NCBI GenBank assembly: GCA_037157565.1
Contig: JAZHRO010000039.1
Coordinates: forward strand, 42,842,001-42,906,000
Reading direction: 5' to 3'
DNA: 64,000 bases
Source of the DNA: Thalassia testudinum
Lineage: Eukaryota > Streptophyta > Magnoliopsida > Alismatales > Hydrocharitaceae
Shown piece after piece: positions 54,671 through 64,000 of the stretch. Positions within the stretch are counted from its first letter, which is position 1. Each line of letters opens with the position of its first letter. The notes under the pieces were generated by a model that was given only the letters and a program-made list of their open reading frames with translations, was not told the DNA's origin and searched no databases. The position numbers and the translations under genes are program-made.

Positions 54671-57387
54671 TGACGATCGCTCTTTCGTTAGTGTTAAAAA
54701 TATCTTCGTTGTAGTATTACCAGGAAAAGCGATTATCAATTTAAGTGAATTTATTACTCAAAATTTACAATATTCTGAGGTCGAGCTCAGGGAGCAAACC
54801 TAATACTAGAAGCATAAAAGTTCACAATTCACTACTTTGCAAAAATTAAAGAAAGAGAAGGAACAAAAATCTCTTCTTTTTTTTCTTTCTTTCTTTCTTC
54901 TCCTCCTCTTCTCTCTTCCTCCTCTCCTCTCTCTGCCTTTTCTTCTTCTTCTCGCACTGTGCCTTCTTCTTCTTCTTCCCGCACTGTGCCTTCTCCTTCT
55001 TCAGCTTCTGCTTTTTCTTTCCTTCTCTTTTCCCTCTGCGAGTCTTCTTTTTTCTGTCTTTAGTTTCTCTTCTTCATCTTCCTTTCTCTACAGCTTCCTC
55101 CTTCCTATCTTCTTCCTCTTTCTTCAGCTGCTCCTCTACCTTGAGTTCTTCCTTCTTCCTTCTTCAGCAACTGCCTCTTCCTTCTCCTTCTTTCCGCTGC
55201 ACTCCCTCCTTTTCTCTTCTCCGGCTTCCCTGCACAGTACAAGGTTAGGAAAAACCTAACCCCCTACCTGCCCCACGTCTCTCTCTCTCTATTTCCCTCT
55301 CAAAGGTTCGCTCCCAGAGCATTCGCGGGTATACAGGTCTGGTGTACGTGCCCGGGACCAGGACCACTGGCGTGCAGTGGTGGGCGAGGAGTGCTTGGTC
55401 GGGTAATCGAGTTCGGCCCTGGCCCGCGGGGTGTGAGCGTAGGCGAGGGCGGGTGCGAGCGCGTGGTGCACTGCGTGCGTAGGCGAGGGACCTGACCCCT
55501 GTGTATCAAAGGCGATAAGCCCAATACACTTTTTCAATTTATTCGAACTGCCACACTCAGACGTTTACGAGGTAGGACTAAAAGTCCCACCTAAATTTCG
55601 CACCCTCACCCGCAGCAGGAATCCTCGCGATTGCAGTGATACGCGAGCTCTCGCCTTCGATTGGGGACCTGGGACCGTGAGTGAGTCTCCCTCGCACGGC
55701 CTGGGGCTGCAGAGGCCTGGAGCTGCTAGCAAGCTCACTTTAAGCTCGGCGGCAATGGCGGCTAGCGTGCAGAACTTGAAAGCACGAATACTACCTCGCA
55801 GCTCCTTCAGAACATCAAAAAACCTTCGCCATATCACGGCGAAGGTGAGGTGGGGGTTGGCTGGCCACAGGGTAACCTAGGCGTGCGTGCCTAGGTCGCT
55901 CTGCAGCCGTGAGGATGGGTTTGTTCGGGAGGTAGTTTCAGTGGGTGGCATGGTCGATGGAAGGGCAAGAGGTGGTCAGTGGGAAGTGGTGAAGCTCAGG
56001 GACCGGTTGGCGAGGGGTGGAGTGGTCTGTGGTGGGGAAATGGCCTCGTCGGAGTTGGTGGTCGGAGGTAGAGATGGTGAGGGTGGACACTGGCGTTGAG
56101 GGGTCGAAATGACAAATTAATAGGGGGGAGATAAAGGGAGAGTAAGAGGAAGAGTTTTTACCTAGCTAAGAGAACGAAAGGGAGGAGATGGCGATCGACG
56201 CATCTTTGCCGTCGCTGGAGACGAAGGTGCCAGAGGAGGGGGCGGCGACGAGGAGAAGGGATCGGAGAGTGCCAGCTGGTATGGCGTGGCGCAGAGGAGA
56301 ATGGAGAAGCTGGCTCTGCCACTGGTATGGTGGCAGAGCGACGAGAAGAGGGAAAAAGAGTCGCCGAAAGCTTCTGGCTGTTGGCCAGAGTGAGGAGGAG
56401 ACGAATTTGGGGGAGTTCTCTGGCCAAATTAAGCTTGCAGGAAACGGCAGCCCCTGTCACTCCTTAAATAGGTGTTGGTGAGGAGGGAAACACGAGGAGG
56501 AGGCGTGGGCAGGCCGCCGGAGACATGGCCGGAAAAGAGACCCATGCCTCTCGCACGTTCGCACGAGAAGTATGGGTGTCGGCAGGGCATGGGGAGGGTC
56601 CATGAGGAAGAAGACAAAGCAGGGGACCCTCCTCTCGTTTCTGGGGCCAGTCCCCATACCCTGCGCGACGCCATCCTTCGCGTAAAGTCGCAGGAGGCAT
56701 GGGTTGCTGTTGCGGGTGGTAGAGGGATCGATTTGAAAAGAATGAAGGGAAAGTTGAGGGGTTAAGTGCAAGGGTTCAAAAAGTTAAGGGTCAAAAAGTA
56801 ATTCTTGAGGATCAATTTGTAAAGTGTGGCAAGGCAAACTTTTCTTAGGTGCAAGTTTTGGTATGACCTTAATTTAGACCTAAAGAATCAAATGGTGACG
56901 TTGGAATTTTGGTTTGACCTTGTTTGACTAGACATTTTGCATAAAAATTCAAATTAGGTCAAAATTTGGGTATGGTTCTCAATCTAAGTCAGGATAGGTT
57001 CCAATGGCCAAATTGAAGGTTCTAAACCCTAAGGGATACTTTTTCATGATTTTTAGAGGATTTAATTGATTTTTATCTTGCCTGGAACTTCGTGAATTGA
57101 AGTAGATTTGTTTTAAGGTTACAGAATGTCATTTAATTCCTAGAAGCTGCTATAACCCTTTTCAGATCAAATCATCCCACTTTCTCTCTTATTAAGCTCA
57201 TTTGACCTGTGTTTAGACCCTTAGAAATCCCGTTTGTGTATTTCATTGGTAACATTACAGTTTTACCCCTTGTGAATTACTTTATACTCAAATTTATAGT
57301 TTTCTGATTTAGGCTTTCCCTTAAGTTTTGTAGGAGCTTTTGTATACTTATTTAGGTCAAAATGTGCTAGTTAGGGTTCATGATGAG
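54671..57387 (-). repeat. Family D 5' LTR (interrupted near its end by family E)
   Basis: It matches 34295-37062 from TGACGATCGCTC to GTTCATGATGAG. The last seven or so bases (GTTCTCA in the partner) are missing here because family E starts at 57388. They should follow E's right end outside the window. Confidence 0.9.
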
Positions 57388-59242
57388 TGACTGGTCGATC
57401 TTTCGCTTTAAAGTCATTTATAGTTTAATGTGGTGGAAAAATCGACTAATCAATTTTTAACAAGAAATAACCACTCGCAGAGGAGTGGGTCGTATCCACA
57501 GGGAGGCAATAACGTATTAAAATTCGCGCCACTTAAAAATGTTTGTTTGTAGTCAATTTGGACAAGAACCAAGCCAAGATTGCCTTTAGATTAAGGTTTA
57601 AGCAAAAAACAATGCTGAAATGGCAATTATGAGAAACTATAGGATATTTTCCGCAATGCAGAGTCAATAAAATATGATTAAAATGTGGCAATGGCAGAAA
57701 ATGTAAATTTTAATTGACAGTTTACTGTAGCAAAATAGGGGAATTTTTCCCCGTTGTTTTGCGCGACGAGGAGCTGATGGCTGGGCGCAGGAAGCTCGGA
57801 GGAGGTCCCTTGGACCAAGAGCTTCGAATCGGTGGTGGAAGCGAGTCGCGCGGCGACCGGAGGTGGCCGGACGAGCTCCGGTGGAGGTGCTGCTGGTGGC
57901 GGCTGCAGGCGGTTGAGCGGGTGCGGCTACAGCTGATGAGGGCGCGCAGGCTATTGTGCGTGGGCGGAGGGCGCTGCGGGAGGCTGGCGTGTGCGCGCAA
58001 GCTGCGAGCGCTTCTGCAAGCGCGGGCGGAGGATGCTGCAGGCGCGGGGAAGAGCGGTTGCCGTTCTGCAGCTGTGTGCTGATCTGCAGGCGCGGGAGAA
58101 TGGTTGCGCGGGTCTGCAGACGAGTGGAGAGCGCTGCAGCCGTTGAGCGCGTGGAGATGGGCGCGGTTGAGGAGGGCATGTGTGGTTGGACTGCAGCTGT
58201 GCACGGGTGGCTGCTGCTGGTGGCGGGCGCGCGGGCGAAGGTGTCTGCAGTTGTGGTGAGCGCTGATCTGCAGGCGCGGGGAAGAGTGGTTGGCGTTCTG
58301 CAGCTGTGTGCTGATCTGCAGGCGCGGGAGAATGGTTGCGCGGGTCTGCAGGCGAGTGGAGAGCGCTATAGCCGGTGAGCGCGTGGAGATGGGCGCAGTT
58401 GAGGAGGGAGTGCGTGGTTGGAGGGTGCAGGCGCAGTTGAGCTGAAGGTTGATGGGCGCGGGTTGAGCTGAAGGTTCTGCAGGCGCAGGAGAGGGTCTGC
58501 AGGCGACTTCAGACGTGTGCGGTGGAAGTGAGCGGGTAACTTCAGACGTCTGGGAAATTCCCCAGACGTCTTAAGTTACTGAGAGGGTGGCTGAATCAGT
58601 AGCTCGGTGATGGTGGTCGGCGATGACGGCGAGGGGGATGCACGCTAAGGTGCTCACGGTGATGCGGCGAGCTCCGGATGGCGGTGTGGCCTGTCACACC
58701 ACACGCCCACGGTGGTGGAGACTCGTCGCCACAATAGAGGCCGGCAGTGTGGAGTGGAAGAGAGAGGTTCTCTCTGCACAGTGGTGGGTCGGTGGCGGAG
58801 GCCTCCCGAGCTCGGCTGCCTCCCTCTTCCTTTTGTAGTGGCCTGCACAAGTTTGAAATCAGCCGCCCGACCAGATCCACCACATCCGCTCCCCCTTGAA
58901 TGACTTCTTCACTGCACCAGCCGGGCGTTGGAGCGACAGCCAGCCGTTCTGAAAGAAGAAGAATAAAGAAAATAATGTTAAAATATTAGGGTCATTTATG
59001 TACAGACCCTCAACTTCTATGTTAATGAAAATAATGTACCTAATTGGTTATCTAATTAAATGAATGCTATTCTAAGCTAATTCTAAATACATTTAAGATA
59101 TGAATGCAATGTATGGATTATGTAATTAAATTAAAACTATGAATTAATCTATTTGCATCCTAATTATGCTAAATAAATGTTAGAATTAACGTAATGTGTA
59201 GGCACTTAAATACTTAAATAGCCCACAACTATGGGCTAATCA
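57388..59242 (-). repeat. Family E 3' LTR
   Basis: 1855 bp, TGACTGGTCGATC...GGGCTAATCA on the + strand. It contains a GC-rich block (about 57760-58500) with a tandem duplication, and one AGACGTCT dyad pair at 58540-58574 like those of family C. Frames in the GC-rich block are not considered genes. Confidence 0.85.
58041..58430. repeat. 232-bp tandem duplication in family E LTR
   Basis: GGCGCGGGGAAGAGCGGTTG at 58041 recurs with one change at 58273. The following text (GTTCTGCAGCTGTGTGCTGA, then GGAGAATGGTTGCGCGGGTC) also recurs at the same offset. The unit itself is built of shorter CTGCAGGCGCGGG repeats. Confidence 0.8.
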
Positions 59243-60511
59243 AATACCCCCATGCCTAGTTTTTTGCTAGTCCCTAGCAAAATTAAGCGAAACCTAGCAC
59301 TCTAAGTAGACTAGTCAACTCACTTAGTCTTCCTTCAGAAGCATATTAAGTTCAGGCTCTAGACCCAAGGTTCCTAAGTAGTTGTTAAGTTACAGACTAG
59401 GTCGGCTAAAGACGAGTTGCAGGCATAAGTTTCCCTGATTTCTGACTCTACCCTAAAGTTTATTGATCCCTGAGATTAAAGCATCCGTGCTTGTGCATTG
59501 GTCCAAGTTATTTGAGTTAAAGGAAAAATTTTTATATATACACCCTTTTTTTTTTTTTTTTTGATTCTTCTAAGTCTAACCTCAGATCAGCTATCAACAT
59601 GGTCTGTGTCGGATTCATTGTTCCCATTACCATACCTCGAAGGGTGCCTGGCTTTCGATGCTTCGAGATAGCACCGCCCATAACCACCCCAAGAACTCCT
59701 GGCAATCGACACTTCGGGATAGTATCGCCCATGGATTTCTTAAGCGAATTCAGGCCTATGGCAATCGGCACTTCGAGATAGGGCCGCCCATGGTACCTGA
59801 ACCGCGCAATGCACTTACATGCCCCCAGTAGGATGGATATCCTAAGAGACAAGCGCCGAGGAGGTAATATGTTATCTTCGCATCCTCAAGGTGAGTATAT
59901 ACTCGACCTCTCCTGCGGCGGGAACTCTTCCAATCAAAATGTGTTTTCAAGCCTCTCTTAAGTCAAAACTAAGAGAACCAAATCTCTTTTCAGAAAGACG
60001 AAAATTAAGTTGATTACCAGACCAAGTGTGTGAAATTTGGATGCTTGGGTTACAAGGACCCGTAAACCAAAAGGTAGAATAAGACTCCAGGTACTACCCC
60101 ACCTTTTAACTCAAACCCTAACTTCCCTTCCTCAACCTCTTGAGGAATGGCCCACAACTTAACTCCTACTTAAGTTTTTAAGTCCACAAAGGACCCTAAA
60201 GGTCTAAAGCTAGTAGCTCATTTAGCTTCTAAAGTTTGACCCTAGAATTAACTTAGTCTACCCTAGAGTTCTGATTTGCTTAAGACTGCAAGATCTAACC
60301 AGTTAAGCTCACAACCTTTTTTTATTTATATATATATATTTTTTTTTCTCTCTTTTTTTTTCTCTTTTTTCTCTATTTTTTTTTTTTATAAATGCATGCT
60401 ATAAACAAAATGCCTCAGGTCCTCTCCCCCATGCCTGGTTCAAACAATGTCCTCATGGAAAATCAAAAATAGCTAAAGGAAGATATTACCTGAGGCGGAG
60501 AATGGTAGGAG
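59243..60511 (-). other. Family E polypurine tract, hairpin and 3' noncoding module
   Basis: Minus-strand GGCATGGGGGTATT abuts the LTR. The hairpin TTTTGCTAG/CTAGCAAAA is at 59262-59282. Shared blocks with family D lie near 59755-59920. The internal motif CTCCCCCATGC...CAATGTCCTCAT is at 60424-60456, only about 55 bp past the pol stop. T-rich runs occur near 59545-59562 and 60330-60390. No gene is seen. Confidence 0.65.
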
Positions 60512-63500
60512 CTAAGGCTCCTCAAGAGTGACTTCGTCAACTAGATGGCCATCTAAAGTTATGTACGACTTTAACCGTTGACCGTTGACGATAAAGGGAG
60601 TTGCTGAAGAGGAAGGATTTTTGATCTCCATAGCTCCATGGGGGAATACTTTGGTGATTATGTAAGGCCCATCCCAACGAGATTTTAATTTCCCAGGAAA
60701 AAGCTTAAGTCTGGAATTGAAAAGCCAGACTTGTTGGTTGGGTTCAAAGGTCTTTCGAAGAATAAACTTGTCATGCAAGACCTTAGTTCTTTCTTTATAA
60801 GCTTGAGAGGTGTCATAAGCATCATTCCTCAGCTCCTCAAGCTCACTTAATTCTAGAAATCGTGCCTTACCTGCCTTCTCTAAATCCATGTTAACACTTC
60901 GAATAGCCCAAAGTGCTTTATGTTCCAACTCAACAGGTAAATGGCACGCTTTTCCATACACAATCCGAAAGGGAGAAGTACCCAAAGGGGTCTTATAGGC
61001 CGTTCAATAAGCCCACAAAGCATCATCGAGCTTTTGGGACCAATCTTTCCTATCAGGTCTAACGGTCTTTTCCAAAATATTTTTTATCTCCCTATTTGAA
61101 ACTTCAACCTGGCCACTTGTCTGAGGGTGGTAAGGGGTAGCAACCTTATGAGTCACTCCCAAACTCTTAATTAACCGATTGAAGTGGTGGTTTCGGAAAT
61201 GAGGTCCCCCATCACTTATAATAGTCTTGGGGCAGCCGAAACGGGATATGATATTGGCCTTCACAAATTTCAAAACCACAGAGTGGTCATTTGTGCGCGT
61301 AGGAATGGCCTCTATCCATTTAGAGACATAATCAACTGCCACCAAGATATATTCAAAACCATGGGACGATGGGAAGGGGCCCATAAAGTCAATTCCCCAC
61401 ACATCAAAAATTTCAACAGATTGAATAGGATGTTGAGGCATTTCATTCTTCTTCCCAATCGTTCCAGTCCGTTGACATCTAATACAGGCCTTAACAAAAT
61501 TATGAGAATCCTTAAATAAGGAAGGCCACCAAAAATCAGACTGGAGAACCTTAAAAGCAGTTTTCTTAGCACCAAAGTGTCCTCCACAATGAATTTCAGG
61601 CAAAATGTCAGCACACTTTGCTGTTCCTCTTCAGGCACACAACGTCTCAATACTTGGTCTTGTCCAATTCTAAATAATTCTGGCTCTTCCCAATGAAAAT
61701 ATCTCGCTTGAGAAATGAATCTCTTTCTTTTCTGCTTATCCCAAGAGCCAGGAGTTTGTCCAGTGACCAAGTAATTTACAATGTCTACATACCAAGGTAA
61801 AGTTGGTGTTACCGCCATCAGAGTTTCATCGGGAAATGTCTCGCGAATGTCTTCAGAAATAAAGTCATTAAGAGGAAGGCGAGACAGGTGGTCAGCCACA
61901 ACATTTTCTACTCCTTTCTTTTCACGTATTTCCAAGTCAAATTCTTGAAGGAGTAAGATCCACCTAATCAGACGTGGCTTAGAATCTTTCTTAGCAATGA
62001 GATGTTTCACTGCTGCATGATCAGTAAAAATAACCACCTTAGACCCAAGTAAATAAGACCTAAACTTCTCCAGAGCAAAAACTACAGCAAGTAATTCTTT
62101 TTCAGTGACGGTGTAGTTTTGCTGAGGTTCAGTTAAAGTCTTGCTTGCATAATGCAGCACATGAGGTCTTCCCTCAACCCTTTGTCCAAGGACTGCTCCC
62201 ACTGCATAATCCGAAGCATCACACATAAGCTCAAAGGGGAGTGTCCAATCAGGAGCTTGGAGAACAGGCGCAGAGATCAAGGCCTCCTTTAGAGTTTGAA
62301 AGGCCTCGGCACACTTTGAATCAAAACTGAAGGAAGATTCCTTCGCCAATAAGTCACAAAGTGGCCTAGAAATCTTACTAAAATTTTTAATAAAGCGCCT
62401 GTAAAAGCCAGCATGGCCTAGAAAGGATCTAATCTGTTTGACATTCGTAGGCAATGGAAGTTTGGAAATAGAATCAATCTTGGCTTTATCTACTTCCAAA
62501 CCTTGCTCGGATACAACATGCCCAAGTACAATTCCTTTCTGTACCATGAAGTGACTTTTCTCCCAGCTGAGGACTAAACCAGTCTCCTTACATCGTTTCA
62601 ACACATTCTCCAGGTGCAAGAGACACTGGTCGAAAGACGAGCCATAAATAGAGAAGTCATCCATAAATACTTCGACACACTCGTCAATCATGTCCGAAAA
62701 GATAGACATCATACACCGCTGGAAAGTTGCAGGGGCATTACATAATCCAAACGGCATACGCCTGAATGCAAAAGTACCGTAAGGACTCGTGAATGTCGTC
62801 TTTTCCAGGTCATCAGGAAAGACTACCACCTGATTATACCCAGAATATCCATCGAGAAAGCAATAATACTTATTCCCTGCCAATTTTTTGAGAATTTGAT
62901 CAATAAAAGGCAAAGGAAAGTGATCCTTCTGGGTAGTGGTGTTCAGCTTGCAATAATCAATACAGACCCTCCATCCAGTTGAGGGTCTAGTGACAACTTA
63001 TTCACCTTGGTCGTTGAGTTCCACAGTAAAGCCTGCCTTCTTTGGCACCACATGAATGGGACTGACCCATTTACTATCAGCAATGGGATATATGATCCCA
63101 GCGTCCAAACACTTCAGGATTTCCTTTTTTACAACCTCCCTCATATTAGGGTTCAGACGTCTCTGCATGTCCCTAAAAGGCTTGATGGAATCATCAGTAT
63201 AAATGTGGTGCATGCAGAGTGTAGAGTCTATACCCTTAATGTCAGCAATGCTCCAAGCAATAGCTTCCTTATGCCTAGACAGGCATTCAATCAAGGCTCC
63301 CTCCTGTGCCTCAGACAGCACAGCCGAAATGATAACTGGGAGCGTATCATTGGCACCTAGGAAAACATACTTGAGAGTGTCAGGGAGGGGTTTCAACTCA
63401 AGGTTGGGGGCTTGTATGCTTGAGGGTTTCATAATAGATGTCCCCATCTCAGGCAGCAAATCTGCCTTCGGCGGAAATGATGGGGGAAGAGACTCAGCAG

Positions 63501-64000
63501 AAACTCCTAGCAATTCCTCTAGTTCTAGTATATCCCCTTCACATTCCTCCAAGAGATGGGAATGCTCATTTAGCATGACATGCTGAAGGGGGTCATCACA
63601 TAACATTGCAGGAGTTGCCTCTTCAATCAGGTCATCTATCACCTCAACTTGAGAACAATCCTCAAGTCCAGCTTGTTTGTAAGCATCAAACACATTAAGC
63701 CGGATTTTCCTATTCCCAAAGCCCATTTTCAATGCCCCAGTATTGCAATTAATTGAAGCATGGGAAGTTGCAAGGAAGGGGCGGCCCAAAATGATGGAGG
63801 GTTTGGTTGGCTTGTTGGTAGGGTCAGTGTCCAAAACTAAGAAGTCAACGGGAAAGAAGAAATCCTCCACTCTTACGAGGACATCTTCCAAAATTCCCCA
63901 TGGTGTCTTAAGTGATCGATCAGCAACTTGAAGGATTACAGAGCTAGGCTTCAGATTGCCTCCCCCAAGTTGTTCATACACATAGCTCGGAAGGATGTTC
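60512..64000 (-). pseudogene. Family E pol: protease (part), RT, RNase H, integrase
   Basis: The protease enters from the right edge just after its active site and shows GILEDVLVRVEDFFFPVDFL and SIILGRPFLATSHASINC. RT then gives VVKKEILKCLDAGIIYPIADS and, after a TAA at 62998-63000 in the same frame, [18 protein letters not shown] and [12 protein letters not shown]. RNase H has [15 protein letters not shown] and [21 protein letters not shown] frameshift near 61605 precedes integrase, with zinc-finger residues HCGGHF...CIRCQ, and [15 protein letters not shown] and [10 protein letters not shown] supplying all three catalytic residues. A TGA at 61004-61006 cuts off the C-terminus, which continues to [16 protein letters not shown] and a stop at 60512. 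Confidence 0.93.

Larger units (their letters stand above)
34295..57387 (-). mobile_element. Family D: Athila-like Ty3/gypsy element inserted in copia
   Basis: On the minus strand it is 5' LTR (54671-57387, cut short by family E), primer site, leader, gag, protease, RT, RNase H, integrase, 3' module, polypurine tract and 3' LTR (34295-37062). The left flank CCTAC (34290-34294) should be its TSD; the right copy lies beyond family E. Family B sits inside its protease. Without B the element is about 13.6 kb. Stops are present in most domains. The two LTRs differ at several percent of sites in the stretches I compared by eye. Confidence 0.92.
57388..64000 (-). mobile_element. Family E: young Athila-like Ty3/gypsy element, partial
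   Basis: In view are the 3' LTR (57388-59242), polypurine tract, 3' noncoding module and pol from integrase back to mid-protease. Gag, primer site and 5' LTR lie beyond the right edge. It inserted within the last bases of family D's 5' LTR; ATGAG at 57383-57387 would be its TSD. Pol carries only two stops and one frameshift, far fewer than A or D, consistent with its late place in the nesting order. Confidence 0.92.

Noticed and set aside
54837..55259. 140-codon Leu/Ser/Phe-rich frame
   Set aside because: It is translation of a CTT microsatellite inside a family D LTR. The other LTR copy breaks the frame.
57664..58378. Overlapping long frames on both strands in GC-rich DNA
   Set aside because: GC-rich tandem repeats suppress stops in several frames at once. 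No domain, and the region is inside the family E LTR.

Overview
This is a plant nuclear sequence from a repeat-rich region of a large angiosperm genome. The evidence is its element types: Athila-like Ty3/gypsy elements primed by tRNA-Asp, a Ty1/copia element primed by initiator tRNA-Met, and an L1-type LINE with a plant RNase H domain. I cannot name the species. I see no host gene. Nearly all 64 kb is explained by transposons nested in one another, and at least eleven insertion events can be ordered from target-site duplications (TSDs) and interrupted reading frames.

Left block (about 0.9-29 kb). An L1-type LINE on the + strand (901-5109, resumed 26711-29016, poly(A) tail, 14-bp TSD) was split by a 21.6-kb Athila-like element, called family A here (5110-26710, minus strand, TSD GATAT). 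Family A was then hit four times. The insertions are a near-solo LTR of family B (7829-9499, TSD GCGGT), a solo LTR of family A itself (9944-11329, TSD GCAGG), an unclassified 4.9-kb insertion F (13088-17978, TSD ATATT) and a solo LTR of family C (18615-21273, TSD ATAAT).

Middle (29-30.5 kb). Old flanking DNA with a minus-strand TATA-like site, then a relic of a second LINE cut by the next element.

Right block (30.5-64 kb). A copia element on the + strand (from 30475) is broken inside its integrase domain by Athila-like family D (34295-57387, minus strand). D is broken inside its protease by family B (41915-51384, TSD CATCC), and B by another family C solo LTR (44051-46778, TSD CACAC). The far LTR of D is broken by the youngest Athila-like element, E (57388 to beyond the window end), whose pol has only two stops and one frameshift in view.

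How the parts relate. A, D and E carry gag/protease/RT/RNase H/integrase remains in the usual Ty3 order. B shares LTR, primer-site, leader and 3' architecture with them but has no gag or pol. In their place is a long, otherwise unrecognised reading frame, so B probably moved with proteins supplied by relatives. All four gypsy families keep a ~1.2-kb noncoding module at the 3' end, bounded by two polypurine motifs and a small hairpin. The points most worth a second look are the B element's unknown ORF, its palindromic 3' LTR, the end-joined near-solo LTR, insertion F, and the dyad motifs in the LTRs.
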